Positions 52,633 to 61,896 of a DNA stretch of 64,000 nt are shown in pieces. This stretch comes from an uncultured SAR86 cluster bacterium. GTDB lineage: Bacteria > Pseudomonadota > Gammaproteobacteria > Magnimaribacterales > D2472. The stretch covers positions 60,357 to 124,356 of the forward strand of contig CACNUQ010000003.1 of assembly GCA_902623685.1 (NCBI GenBank), read 5' to 3'. Made by a program: the position numbers and the translations under genes. Each line of letters opens with the position of its first letter. Within the stretch, counting starts at the first letter, position 1. The notes under the pieces were generated by a model, which ran no database searches, was not told the DNA's origin, and saw nothing but the letters and a program-made list of their open reading frames with translations.

Positions 52633-53020
52633 CCTCTTTTTAGTAACATTTTCAATTTATTCGTTTGCTCAGATTGATGCAACCTTTGCGAATAAAAATG
52701 TTTCTCTAACCTTGATAGTATCCAATACAGATGAAACAAGGCGGAGAGGCTTGATGCATCAAAAAGTATTAGAAAAAAATAGTGGGATGATCTTTATTTG
52801 GCCATCAAGTAAAAGACAATGTATGTGGATGAAAAATACTTCACTTCCTCTTAGTGTTGCCTTCATTTCTAGCAATGGGAGAATTTTAGAAATTTATGAT
52901 ATGGTCCCATTTTCTGAAGAATCTATCTGCTCCAATCAAAGAGCTCGAATGGCAGTTGAGGTTAATCAGGGATGGTTTGCAAAGAATAATATTATTGTTG
53001 GAGATAAAATAAATTTCTAG
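52592..53020 (+). CDS. Exported DUF192 family protein
   Basis: The track ORF is longer, but the ATG at 52592 gives a clean signal peptide (MSKLLKVFVKKFPSLFLVTFSIYSFA), so the protein has 142 aa. The DUF192 domain is recognised by RRRGLMHQKVLEKNSGMIFIWP and MWMKNTSLPLSVAFI. The family is small, periplasmic and of unknown function. It sits between rpe and trpE with a 10-base gap to trpE, so it is likely on the trp transcript. Confidence 0.88.
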   Translation: MSKLLKVFVKKFPSLFLVTFSIYSFAQIDATFANKNVSLTLIVSNTDETRRRGLMHQKVLEKNSGMIFIWPSSKRQCMWMKNTSLPLSVAFISSNGRILEIYDMVPFSEESICSNQRARMAVEVNQGWFAKNNIIVGDKINF

Positions 53021-53030
53021 CAAAAACAGA

Positions 53031-54497
53031 ATGATTACAAAAAAAGAATTTGAAGATTATAAAAATAATGATTTCTCTATCTTGCCTATGGCTAGAGAAA
53101 TTGTTTCACCAGCAGACAATCCTTTATCTCTGTTCTCAAAGATCGCTGATAAAAAAAATAATTTCTTGTTTGAATCTGTTGAAGGGGGAGATAAGTGGGC
53201 TCAATACTCAATTATTGGTTTTGGATGCTTGGATACTATCAAGGCATATGGAAATGTAATTGAAACATCAATCGACGGGATGAATGAAAGATTTGTTTCT
53301 GATCAGCCCCTTAAAGATATTGAAAAAATAACTTCTAAAGATAAATCGCCAAGTTTAGCTAACTTGCCACGTTTTTATGGAGGATATGTAGGTTTTTTTG
53401 CATATGAAAGTGCCCAATATGCTGAAAAAAAAATATCTAGCTTGCCTACAAAAGACTCAAAATTCTCAGATCATATGCCAGATATACTTTTAGTCAAAGC
53501 TGAACAATTAATTATTTTTGACAACTTAACAAATTCAATAAAGATAATTTTCAATGCAAATTTGAGGAACATGTCATATTCATTTGTACAGTCTAGATTA
53601 GATGAAATTGAAAGCATTATTTTAAATACATCTGTTGATGAGAATGAAAATTTTAATGAGATAACAAACACATCCGAATTTGATTCAAATTTTTCAAAGG
53701 AGGAATATCTCCAGGCTGTTAAAAAGGTTAAGTGTTATATTGAAGAGGGCGACGTAATGCAGGTTGTATTAGCACAGGATTTTTCAACAAATTTTAATAA
53801 AGATCCATTTGAATTGTATAAAGCAATTAGAAAACTAAATCCTTCGCCATACATGTATTTTTTAAATCTTGGAGAGTGTCAAATAGTTGGTGCTTCACCA
53901 GAAATCTTAGTGAGATTAGAAAATGAGGAGGTAATTTTAAGACCAATAGCGGGTACAAGAAAACGTGGAAATAGTCCTGAAGAAGATAAAGCAAATGAAG
54001 ATGATCTTCTAAATGATCCCAAAGAAATAGCAGAACACTTAATGTTAATTGATCTTGGTAGAAATGATGTTGGAAGGGTTTCAGAGATTGGAACAGTCAA
54101 CGTGACTGAAAAAATGATCATTGAAAAATATTCACATGTGATGCATATAGTTTCTAATGTGGTTGGAAGACTAAAAGCAGGACTTACTTCTTTTGATGTT
54201 CTTAAGGCAGCATTGCCTGCAGGCACATTATCTGGTGCCCCAAAGATAAGAGCTATGGAAGTGATTAATGAATTAGAACCTAGCTCGAGAGGGATATATG
54301 GTGGTGCAATAGGATATGTTGGATGGAATGGCAACATGGACACAGCAATTGCCATTAGAACTGCTGTTATAAAAGACAAAAAAATACATGTTGGTGCAGG
54401 GGCTGGCATTGTGGCAGATTCAATTCCAGAGAATGAATGGGAAGAGTGCAAACAAAAATCTAAGGTATTTATTGATGCTATGGAGATGATTTCATGA
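53031..54497 (+). CDS. trpE: Anthranilate synthase component I
   Basis: TrpE converts chorismate and ammonia to anthranilate. The 488-aa protein has the feedback-site region (NNFLFESVEGG) and the chorismate-binding core: GDVMQVVLAQDF, PSPYMYFL, RPIAGTRKRG, HLMLIDLGRND, AALPAGTLSGAPKIRAMEV and GGAIGYVGWNG. It overlaps trpG by 4 bases. With only 10 bases before it there is no room for a leader-peptide attenuator. Confidence 0.96.
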   Translation: MITKKEFEDYKNNDFSILPMAREIVSPADNPLSLFSKIADKKNNFLFESVEGGDKWAQYSIIGFGCLDTIKAYGNVIETSIDGMNERFVSDQPLKDIEKITSKDKSPSLANLPRFYGGYVGFFAYESAQYAEKKISSLPTKDSKFSDHMPDILLVKAEQLIIFDNLTNSIKIIFNANLRNMSYSFVQSRLDEIESIILNTSVDENENFNEITNTSEFDSNFSKEEYLQAVKKVKCYIEEGDVMQVVLAQDFSTNFNKDPFELYKAIRKLNPSPYMYFLNLGECQIVGASPEILVRLENEEVILRPIAGTRKRGNSPEEDKANEDDLLNDPKEIAEHLMLIDLGRNDVGRVSEIGTVNVTEKMIIEKYSHVMHIVSNVVGRLKAGLTSFDVLKAALPAGTLSGAPKIRAMEVINELEPSSRGIYGGAIGYVGWNGNMDTAIAIRTAVIKDKKIHVGAGAGIVADSIPENEWEECKQKSKVFIDAMEMIS

Positions 54498-55060
54498 TTT
54501 TGGTTATTGATAACTATGATTCGTTTACTTATAACTTGGTTCATTATATTGGAGAATTTGATTACGAAGTTTTGGTAAAAAGAAATGATGAAGTTACACT
54601 TAAAGATATCAGGAACATGAATCCACAAAAAATTGTAATTTCTCCTGGTCCATGCACTCCAAAAGAAGCTGGAATTTCAGTGGAGCTTATTAAAGATTCT
54701 CAAGTACCATTATTGGGGGTATGTTTAGGTCATCAGTCTATTGGTGCGGCTTTTGGAGCTAGGATTGTCAAGGCTCCAAATGTTTTTCATGGAAAAAAAT
54801 CGGAAATTAGGCATTCAAATTCAAGCTTGTTATACAAAGGTATTCCAGATCCATATTCTGTTGTGAGATATCATAGTCTAATAATAGATAATGCAACTCT
54901 ACCAAAGGATTTAAGAGTTACCAGTTCGCTGATTGATTATCCTAATATCATCATGGGAGTAGAACACATCTCAAGACCAATTCATGGCGTTCAATTTCAT
55001 CCCGAATCCATAGATACTCAACATGGCATGAAATTAATATCAAACTTTTTAAATTTATGA
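54494..55060 (+). CDS. trpG: Anthranilate synthase glutamine amidotransferase component
   Basis: This class I amidotransferase supplies ammonia to TrpE. It shows DNYDSFTYNLVHY, PGPCTPKEAG, the nucleophile Cys in GVCLGHQSIG and the His-Glu pair in GVQFHPES. The length is 188 aa. Four-base overlaps on both sides couple it to trpE and trpD. Confidence 0.96.
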   Translation: MILVIDNYDSFTYNLVHYIGEFDYEVLVKRNDEVTLKDIRNMNPQKIVISPGPCTPKEAGISVELIKDSQVPLLGVCLGHQSIGAAFGARIVKAPNVFHGKKSEIRHSNSSLLYKGIPDPYSVVRYHSLIIDNATLPKDLRVTSSLIDYPNIIMGVEHISRPIHGVQFHPESIDTQHGMKLISNFLNL

Positions 55061-56067
55061 TTCAAGAATTTATTGAACAATTAGAAAACAAAGAAGATCT
55101 TGATTTTCATTCAATGCAATCTGCAATTGAATTGATAATGACAGGTGAGGTTGATGATTCATTTATTGAAAGATTTTTATTAGCTTTAAATGAAAAAGGT
55201 ATCAGTGAAAAGGAGATAACTGCAGCTGCTAATGTGATGAAAGATAAGTCTTTAACTTTTGATATTGGCAATGGGGATCATATAGATACTTGTGGCACTG
55301 GTGGTTCTGGACTGCATACTTTTAATTGTTCTACAGCATCAGCATTTGTAGCTGCTGCAGGCGGCGCTTCAGTTACGAAACATGGCAATAAGGCCGTCTC
55401 CAGTAAATCAGGAAGCGCAGACTTATTGATAGCAGCTGGAGCTGACATTGTGCATGAAAGGGAAAAACTCGAAACTATATTTAATCGGGTTGGATTTGTT
55501 TTTTTATTTGCCCCGTTACATCACCAATCTATGAAATATGTAATGCCTGCAAGACAGAAGATAGGTAAAAAAACTTTATTTAACCTGCTTGGACCTCACA
55601 CTAATCCATGTGGAGCAAAAAGACAAATTTTAGGCGTCTATGAAAAAAATTTAGTTAAATCTTTTGCTTCAGTTGCAAAAAATTTATCCATGGATCACGT
55701 CCTTATTGTTCATGGTTTCGATGGATTGGATGAGATTACAATTACCGATTCAACCTATGTTGCAGAATTAAAAGATCATTCAATTACAGAGTATCAAATT
55801 TCACCAAAGGACTTTGGTTTAAATCTGGGAAAGCTCTCTGAAATATCAGCGCAATCACCTGATGACAGTTTGCAATTAATTAGAGAAGCATTCTCAGGAG
55901 ATCAATCTTCTGTTCAAGATATGATTGCTCTTAATGCGGGCGCTGCTTTATATTTAGCAAAGGTTGTAAATTCTATTGCTGATGGTATCGAGCTATCTTT
56001 CGAGCTTATGAATAACGGTATGGCCGCCGACAAATTAGCCTCATATGTAAGAGTATCGAATAGCTGA
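55057..56067 (+). CDS. trpD: Anthranilate phosphoribosyltransferase
   Basis: TrpD joins anthranilate to PRPP. The 336-aa protein has the glycine-rich CGTGGSGLHTFNCST, KHGNKAVSSKSGSADLL, NLLGPHTNP and the metal-binding DGLDEITI. Standard length; it shares one base with trpC. Confidence 0.96.
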   Translation: MIQEFIEQLENKEDLDFHSMQSAIELIMTGEVDDSFIERFLLALNEKGISEKEITAAANVMKDKSLTFDIGNGDHIDTCGTGGSGLHTFNCSTASAFVAAAGGASVTKHGNKAVSSKSGSADLLIAAGADIVHEREKLETIFNRVGFVFLFAPLHHQSMKYVMPARQKIGKKTLFNLLGPHTNPCGAKRQILGVYEKNLVKSFASVAKNLSMDHVLIVHGFDGLDEITITDSTYVAELKDHSITEYQISPKDFGLNLGKLSEISAQSPDDSLQLIREAFSGDQSSVQDMIALNAGAALYLAKVVNSIADGIELSFELMNNGMAADKLASYVRVSNS

Positions 56068-56813
56068 TGAACATTCTTCAAAAAATAGTCGAGAACACAA
56101 GAGACAATCTCAAAGTTCAAAAGACTAACTTATCTCTAGAAGAAATAAAGTCTTCCCTAGCAGAGCTAAGTCTGCCTAAAAGTAACTTTAAAAGTAGTAT
56201 TTCTAATAAAAATGAAGCAATCATAGCAGAAATAAAAAAAGCCTCACCAAGCGCTGGAGTTATTGCAGAAGATTTTAATCCAGCAAGCAAAGCAAAAGAT
56301 TATGAGGCTTTTGGGGCATCAGCACTTTCAATTTTAACTGAAGAAGATTTTTTCCTGGGCAGTAATGAATATTTAAAAGCAGTAAAGAAAATAACTTCAC
56401 TCCCCATATTAAGAAAAGATTTCATTATTGATGAATATCAAATATATGAATCAAAGCTAATTGGAGCAGACTGTATTTTATTAATTGCATCAATTCTTTC
56501 AGATCAACAATTAGAAGAATTTGTAGCAATTGCAAATACATTAGAACTTGATTATTTAATTGAGGTTCATGATGAAAATGAATTAAAGAGGGCTGAGCTC
56601 TTCGAAGACGCTTTAATTGGTGTAAACAACAGAAATTTAAAGACCTTTGAAGTTGATCTAGATAATTCTGTCCGTTTAAGAAACTTATTTATAAAAAATA
56701 ATGTATTTATTGCTGAGTCAGGCATTAAATCAAGAAAAGATGTAGATTATTTGAAATCAAATAATATTAAGGTTTTTCTTATTGGCGAGAGCTTAATGAA
56801 GGGAAATTTTTAA
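56067..56813 (+). CDS. trpC: Indole-3-glycerol phosphate synthase
   Basis: TrpC closes the indole ring. The 248-aa TIM barrel shows AEIKKASPSAGVI, ALSILTEEDFFLGS, LRKDFIIDEYQIYES, GVNNRNLKTFEVD and AESGIKSRKD. No TrpF domain is fused. It ends the trpEGDC unit and its stop overlaps the convergent coq7 stop by 4 bases; trpF, trpB and trpA are not in the window. Confidence 0.96.
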   Translation: MNILQKIVENTRDNLKVQKTNLSLEEIKSSLAELSLPKSNFKSSISNKNEAIIAEIKKASPSAGVIAEDFNPASKAKDYEAFGASALSILTEEDFFLGSNEYLKAVKKITSLPILRKDFIIDEYQIYESKLIGADCILLIASILSDQQLEEFVAIANTLELDYLIEVHDENELKRAELFEDALIGVNNRNLKTFEVDLDNSVRLRNLFIKNNVFIAESGIKSRKDVDYLKSNNIKVFLIGESLMKGNF

Positions 56814-57436
56814 ATATAAGCGCTAGACGATGTCATCAGCTTGGCGGTTAGGCTCATAAATTTTTTTGTTGGGTCAGACAAAGATTCACTTCCATTTTCT
56901 GCTGCCTCTTGGGCGTGCTCATCTTCATCAGCCCTCATTGTTTTAAGAATATTAATCGTCTCATAGTCATTAGGAGATATTCTTTCAAGATGTCTTTCAA
57001 GGTGTTTAACAACTTGCTTTTCAGTTTCTTCAACAAAACCTAAACTTGTTTTTTCTCCCATGCTTCCAAAAAATGCTCCAATTGCAAATGATCCTGCATA
57101 CCATATTGGATTTAGAATAGATGGTTTACCATCCAAATCTTCCAAACGTTTTTTACACCATATCAGATGATCTGTTTCTTCATCTCCGGCCTGAATAAGA
57201 TGAGCTTTCACATCTTTATCCTTACAAACCATCGCCTGACCCCTATAAAGAGCTTGGGCTGCTACCTCACCAGCTAGATTTACCCGCATTAGTTTTGCTG
57301 ATAAGCTCTTTTCATTTTTTGTTAAGTTTAAAGTTTTTGTATCGCTTGGATAGGGTCTATCCGTCCCGCTTTTTTTGAAAGACAAGGTCTTTAATGCAAT
57401 ATCGCACTCATTTATTAAACCATCAATAAAACTCAT
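56810..57436 (-). CDS. coq7: Demethoxyubiquinone hydroxylase Coq7
   Basis: Coq7 adds the C6 hydroxyl of ubiquinone. The 208-aa di-iron protein shows the ligand motifs LAGEVAAQALYRGQ, EETDHLIWCK, LERHLERI and ADEDEHAQEA, with the SMGEKTSLGFVEETE region typical of the family. It overlaps purD by 4 bases. This enzyme replaces the flavoprotein UbiF of enterics, and complements ubiC-ubiA at 19 kb. Confidence 0.95.
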   Translation of the reverse strand: MSFIDGLINECDIALKTLSFKKSGTDRPYPSDTKTLNLTKNEKSLSAKLMRVNLAGEVAAQALYRGQAMVCKDKDVKAHLIQAGDEETDHLIWCKKRLEDLDGKPSILNPIWYAGSFAIGAFFGSMGEKTSLGFVEETEKQVVKHLERHLERISPNDYETINILKTMRADEDEHAQEAAENGSESLSDPTKKFMSLTAKLMTSSSAYI

Positions 57437-58701
57437 TTAAATCCTTTATTTCCAATATCTTTTCTGAAGAAAGCACCCTCGAAATCGACTGATTCTACCA
57501 AATTATATGCTTTTTGTTGAGCCTCTTTAAGATCATCACCCAGAGCAGTAGCACAAAACACTCTGCCACCAGATGTATAAATTTTATCTTGATCAAGCTT
57601 TGTACCTGCATGAAAAAGTTTTGTTCCATCTATATCTGTCGCTTGAATAGAAACCTCATTATTTTTTGTATAATTTTCAGGATAACCTGCACTTGCAATT
57701 ACAACACCACAGGCATGTTGTTTGGTCCATTCAATTTTATGATTGTCTAATTCATCATCAATTGCAGCTTTACATAATTCAACTAGGCTTGATTTTAATC
57801 TTAATAAAATTGGTTGAGTTTCAGGATCACCGAATCTGCAATTAAATTCAAGTACCTTTAATTCTCCATCGTTTATCATCAGCCCCGCATATAAAAATCC
57901 TAGATATGGCGAACCTTCATTAATTAACCCTTGCATAGTAGGCTGCATTACTTCATCAATAATTTTTTTATGTAGTCTTTTATCTACTATAGGTGCCGGT
58001 GAATAGGCACCCATTCCACCGGTATTTAGTCCCACATCGCCATCACCAACGGCTTTATGATCTTGACTTGTTGCCAATGGAATAATTTTATCTTTGCTAA
58101 CAACAGCAATAAAGCTTGCCTCCTCACCAATTAGAAATTCTTCAATGACAACACTTGCTCCAGCAACTCCAAACGCATTATCTTTAAAAATACTTATTAA
58201 AGCTTGTAAGGCTTCTTTTTGAGTTTGACAAATAATAACTCCCTTTCCAGCAGCCAATCCGTCTGCTTTTACTACAGTGGGGTAAGGAATTTTTTCTAAG
58301 TGATCTTTTGCACTCTCAAAATTGTTAAATGTTGCATAATTAGCTGTTGGAATTCCATACTTTACAAAAAAGTCTTTTGAAAATGTTTTTGACCCTTCTA
58401 ATTGTGCTGCAGCACTTGAAGGCCCAAAGGTCTGTATATTACTATTTTGTAAATAGTCTACGAGCCCATCAACGAGAGGTTGTTCTGGACCAACAATAAC
58501 TAAGACTACCTTTTTTTCAATACAAAAATCTTTTATGGCCTCAAAATCACTAATATTGATAGAAATATTGGATAACTTATTTTCTAATGCTGTGCCTGCA
58601 TTTCCTGGGCAAACAAATACCTCAGAAACTGCATGATCTTGTGCAGCTTTCCATGCCAAAGCATGCTCCCTTCCACCAGATCCAATCACTAAAATATTCA
58701 T
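57433..58701 (-). CDS. purD: Phosphoribosylamine-glycine ligase
   Basis: PurD is the GAR synthetase of purine synthesis. The 422-aa ATP-grasp protein shows VIGSGGREHALAWK, GPEQPLVDGLVD, VKADGLAAGKGV, GGMGAYSPAP and EFNCRFGDPETQ. It lies one base from purH in the conserved fis-purH-purD order. Confidence 0.97.
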   Translation of the reverse strand: MNILVIGSGGREHALAWKAAQDHAVSEVFVCPGNAGTALENKLSNISINISDFEAIKDFCIEKKVVLVIVGPEQPLVDGLVDYLQNSNIQTFGPSSAAAQLEGSKTFSKDFFVKYGIPTANYATFNNFESAKDHLEKIPYPTVVKADGLAAGKGVIICQTQKEALQALISIFKDNAFGVAGASVVIEEFLIGEEASFIAVVSKDKIIPLATSQDHKAVGDGDVGLNTGGMGAYSPAPIVDKRLHKKIIDEVMQPTMQGLINEGSPYLGFLYAGLMINDGELKVLEFNCRFGDPETQPILLRLKSSLVELCKAAIDDELDNHKIEWTKQHACGVVIASAGYPENYTKNNEVSIQATDIDGTKLFHAGTKLDQDKIYTSGGRVFCATALGDDLKEAQQKAYNLVESVDFEGAFFRKDIGNKGFK

Positions 58702-58702
58702 C

Positions 58703-60241
58703 TTAGTGTCTGAAGTGACGATTTGAAGTAAACATCATAGTTATATTATTTTCATCAGCAGCTGAAATGACCTCTTCATCTCTGATTGATCCACCCGGTT
58801 GGATGATGGCTGCGATTCCACTAGATGCTGCTTTATCTATGCCGTCTCTGAATGGAAAAAAAGCATCTGATGCCATTACAGCTCCTTTTACCTCCAAACC
58901 CTCTTCTTTTGCTTTAAGATTTGCAATTTCAGCACTTATTACTCTGCTCATTTGTCCAGCACCAATTCCAATGGTTTGTTTGTTTTTTGCATAAATAATT
59001 GCATTAGATTTAACAAATTTTGCTACCTTCCAAGCAAACATTAGATCACTGATTTCCTCTTGAGTTGGTTGTCTTTTTGTTACGCATTTAAGATTTGATT
59101 CAGGAACAATTAAAGTGTCATCACTTTGGATTAATATTCCACCAGAAACTTTTTTAATTACCCCTGGATATGGATTATCTTGCTCAAGGTCAACACATAG
59201 AACTCTAATATTCTTTTTTTTTGCAAGCTCTCTCAACGCAGCATCCTCAAAACTAGTTGCTAAGACAACTTCGACAAATTGGCGAGAATTAATTTCCTTA
59301 GCAGTTGCTTTATCTAACCCTCTGTTAAAGGCAATAATTCCTCCAAATGCTGAAGTTGGATCAGTTTTGAAGGCTAAGTCATATGCATCATAAATACTAT
59401 TAGCTTGAGCTACTCCACATGGATTAGCATGTTTAACAATTACGCATGCTGGCTCATTAAATGCCCTAACGCACTCCCATGCAGCATCAGCGTCAACTAT
59501 ATTATTATAAGAAAGTTCTTTGCCCTGAAGTACATCTGCATTGGCAATATTTTTATGTTTTAGATCAGAAAATGTTAATAAATCAGCAGTTTGATGAGGG
59601 TTTTCTCCGTATCTCAATGACTGACTCTTCTCAAAGTTGTAATGATGAGAGTTTGAAGAAATATCTTTTAAGTAATTTGCAATAGAGGCATTATATTCAG
59701 TCATAAGTTGGAATACTTTTTGTGAAAGCTCTTTTCTAAATTCATACGAAATACCACCTTTACTATTCCATTCATCCATCAATCGACTGTAATCATTTGG
59801 ATCAGATATTACTGCAACGTCTTTGAAGTTTTTTGCTGCGGCTCTTATCATGGTGGGTCCACCTATATCAATTTTTTCAATAGCCTCTTCAAATGAACAA
59901 CCTGAAGCAATAGTTTCTTTGAATGGATATAGGTTAACAACAACCATATCAATAACCTCAAAGCCTCTATCGGTCAAAACCTCTAAATCAGTTTCTCTTC
60001 TTGCTAGAATCCCTGCATGAATTTTTGGATGCAAAGTTTTAACTCGACCATCCATCATTTCTTCAAACCCGGTAAATTCAGAAACTTCTAATACCTTATC
60101 TGTAATTTTTTTAATAGCATTGAAAGTTCCTCCAGTTGAAATAATTTTTACTTCTTTATTTAGAAGGAATTCTATTAGTTGATCTAAATTAGATTTATCC
60201 GAGAGACTTACCAGCGCAGTTTTTGGAGAAATTAGACTCAT
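58703..60241 (-). CDS. purH: Bifunctional AICAR formyltransferase / IMP cyclohydrolase
   Basis: PurH performs the last two steps of IMP synthesis. The 512-aa protein has the N-terminal MGS-like cyclohydrolase domain (STGGTFNAI, DGRVKTLHPKIHAGIL) and the C-terminal transformylase domain (RYGENPHQ, KHANPCGVA, DAFFPFRDGID, IQPGGSIRDEE). The start overlaps the fis stop by 4 bases. Confidence 0.97.
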   Translation of the reverse strand: MSLISPKTALVSLSDKSNLDQLIEFLLNKEVKIISTGGTFNAIKKITDKVLEVSEFTGFEEMMDGRVKTLHPKIHAGILARRETDLEVLTDRGFEVIDMVVVNLYPFKETIASGCSFEEAIEKIDIGGPTMIRAAAKNFKDVAVISDPNDYSRLMDEWNSKGGISYEFRKELSQKVFQLMTEYNASIANYLKDISSNSHHYNFEKSQSLRYGENPHQTADLLTFSDLKHKNIANADVLQGKELSYNNIVDADAAWECVRAFNEPACVIVKHANPCGVAQANSIYDAYDLAFKTDPTSAFGGIIAFNRGLDKATAKEINSRQFVEVVLATSFEDAALRELAKKKNIRVLCVDLEQDNPYPGVIKKVSGGILIQSDDTLIVPESNLKCVTKRQPTQEEISDLMFAWKVAKFVKSNAIIYAKNKQTIGIGAGQMSRVISAEIANLKAKEEGLEVKGAVMASDAFFPFRDGIDKAASSGIAAIIQPGGSIRDEEVISAADENNITMMFTSNRHFRH

Positions 60242-60504
60242 GATTTTTCTGTAATATTGTATTTATGTAATTTTTTCCTGAGTGTAGCTCTGTTTAGTCC
60301 TAAAACATTTGCAGCCTTTGACTGATTATTATTTGTATACCTCATCACTGCTTTTAATAGTTCAGGTTCAACCTCAGCCATTACCAATTCATAGACATTT
60401 GCAGGATTGATATCACCAAGAGTAGCAAAATACTTTTTCATGGCTTTTTTGACTTGCTCACTAAGAGGCTTGCTTCTTATTTTTTTTGAAACTGATTTGA
60501 CCAT
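60238..60504 (-). CDS. fis: DNA-binding protein Fis
   Basis: This 88-aa nucleoid protein and regulator bends DNA and is restricted to gammaproteobacteria and close relatives. The C-terminal helix-turn-helix is NNNQSKAANVLGLNRATLRKKL; the acidic, flexible N-terminus is shortened. It heads the fis-purH-purD-coq7 run. In enterics Fis also assists tyrosine-recombinase excision, although no link to the tRNA-Phe element here is shown. Confidence 0.96.
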   Translation of the reverse strand: MVKSVSKKIRSKPLSEQVKKAMKKYFATLGDINPANVYELVMAEVEPELLKAVMRYTNNNQSKAANVLGLNRATLRKKLHKYNITEKS

Positions 60505-60566
60505 TAATTAGAAATTTTTTTGCAAAATATAAATTCTACAGTTGATTAAAAATTGCTCAACTGATT

Positions 60567-61127
60567 TTAGAGATTTATGACTGTTTTTTTGTCATCTCCT
60601 AAAATTATTTGCTCCAAATTTCCATTTTTTAAAAATATTTCTGTTCGCGAAGCATAATCAGGATGAAAATATAAAATTACATTATTATTTATGATGGATG
60701 AGATCAAAACATTGATCACCATAAAGTGCGTAGTAATAATAAAATTACCCTCCGCATTTTGCAGCCAGTGTATTAAATTATTTCGCCATTCAGTTACTGT
60801 AACTGGCAGTTCTTCTATTGGGCTAGTAAAGATACTCATTAACCATTCATTCTTCTTTTCTTCATGAATATTTGCTGAGGGTATTTCAATAAAATTAGAA
60901 TCAATTTTTACAGGATATCTATTTTTATTATTTAAAATTTCCATGGTTTCAAGAGCTCTTTTTTTAGGGCTAGAGCAAAGTTGGTAGTGAGAAATTAAAT
61001 CAATTAAACCTTTTCCAGTATTTTTAGCTTGTAGGCGGCCTTTTTTACTTAAACCAGGATCAGGATGTGAAGCCCAACCAACAGATGCCTCTCCATGCCT
61101 GATAAGAATGATGTGACTTTGACTCAT
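60567..61127 (-). CDS. Histidine phosphatase family protein (SixA-like)
   Basis: This protein of about 186 aa belongs to the RHG histidine-phosphatase superfamily. The phosphohistidine motif LIRHGEASVGW and the later THFMVINVL with the second His are visible; SSPKKRALETMEIL is the conserved third motif. Its closest match may be phosphoglycerate-mutase-like phosphatases or SixA; the substrate is unknown. The ATG at 61127 (MSQSHIIL) is preferred to the track start two codons earlier. It is divergent from rsmE. Confidence 0.85.
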   Translation of the reverse strand: MSQSHIILIRHGEASVGWASHPDPGLSKKGRLQAKNTGKGLIDLISHYQLCSSPKKRALETMEILNNKNRYPVKIDSNFIEIPSANIHEEKKNEWLMSIFTSPIEELPVTVTEWRNNLIHWLQNAEGNFIITTHFMVINVLISSIINNNVILYFHPDYASRTEIFLKNGNLEQIILGDDKKTVINL

Positions 61128-61155
61128 TTTCAAAAATATTAACTATAATTAATTG

Positions 61156-61896
61156 ATGAGAAAGCCAAGAATTTTTTGCCCTGAATTGTCTTCACCACAA
61201 TATAAGTGCACCAACATAAAACAAATCCATCATCTTGCCAAGGTTCTCAGGCTAAAACTAAATGATCATGTAGAACTATTCGATGGTAAAGGTGCTTTAA
61301 CCAGGGGAGCCGTTCAAGAAATTGCAAAGGATCATATAAAATTCGAGGTTGATAGCCTGTCATTTTTGAAAAACCCTTACTTAAAATTTTATCAAGTAAT
61401 AATTCCTTACATTAAAAAAGAGAATTTAATTTTTTCATTGCAAAAGCTTGTTGAGCTTGGAGTCAATTCAATTTTGATCTATAAACCCGAACTTCTAGAT
61501 CAATCATTAACAAAGAAAGATTTGAATAAATTAAATGATCGCGTTGAGGAAGCTGTAATTCATGCCTGCGAGCAATCTGGCTGCAATCATCTCCCCAAGA
61601 CAAAATTTTTTAATGACCTTGCGCAATGTCTTCAAAGCATAAAGGGGAATACAAATTTCGATGGAGTATTTGTTCTTGATACAATTGCTAATCAATTTTT
61701 TAACAATAATGAAAGTTTGAGTTTAGATGAAATCAGTATTATCACAGGACCTGAATCGGGTTTTTCAGAAAGAGAACGTGAAACTATGGATGCATTTGGA
61801 TTAAAGTCTCTTAAAATAGGGCATTATGTTTTGCGTGCTGAAACTGCTCCTGTAATTGGAATCTCTAAATTTCATACCTTGCTTGGAGAAAACTAA
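61156..61896 (+). CDS. rsmE: 16S rRNA (uracil-1498-N3)-methyltransferase RsmE
   Basis: RsmE methylates U1498 of 16S rRNA. The protein (about 246 aa) has an N-terminal PUA-like domain (HHLAKVLRLKLNDHVELFDGKG) and a SPOUT knot domain with RVEEAVIHACEQSG, ITGPESGFSERE and LRAETAPVIGI. The track begins at a TTG one codon earlier. The stop overlaps the gshB start (TAATG). Confidence 0.95.
   Translation: MRKPRIFCPELSSPQYKCTNIKQIHHLAKVLRLKLNDHVELFDGKGALTRGAVQEIAKDHIKFEVDSLSFLKNPYLKFYQVIIPYIKKENLIFSLQKLVELGVNSILIYKPELLDQSLTKKDLNKLNDRVEEAVIHACEQSGCNHLPKTKFFNDLAQCLQSIKGNTNFDGVFVLDTIANQFFNNNESLSLDEISIITGPESGFSERERETMDAFGLKSLKIGHYVLRAETAPVIGISKFHTLLGEN

Noticed and set aside
53021-53030. Possible trp leader/attenuator before trpE
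   Set aside because: Only 10 bases separate DUF192 and trpE; no leader peptide or hairpin fits.
53879-54628. 249-aa antisense ORF spanning trpE and trpG
   Set aside because: Both sense genes have complete motifs; the antisense frame shows no domain or start signal.
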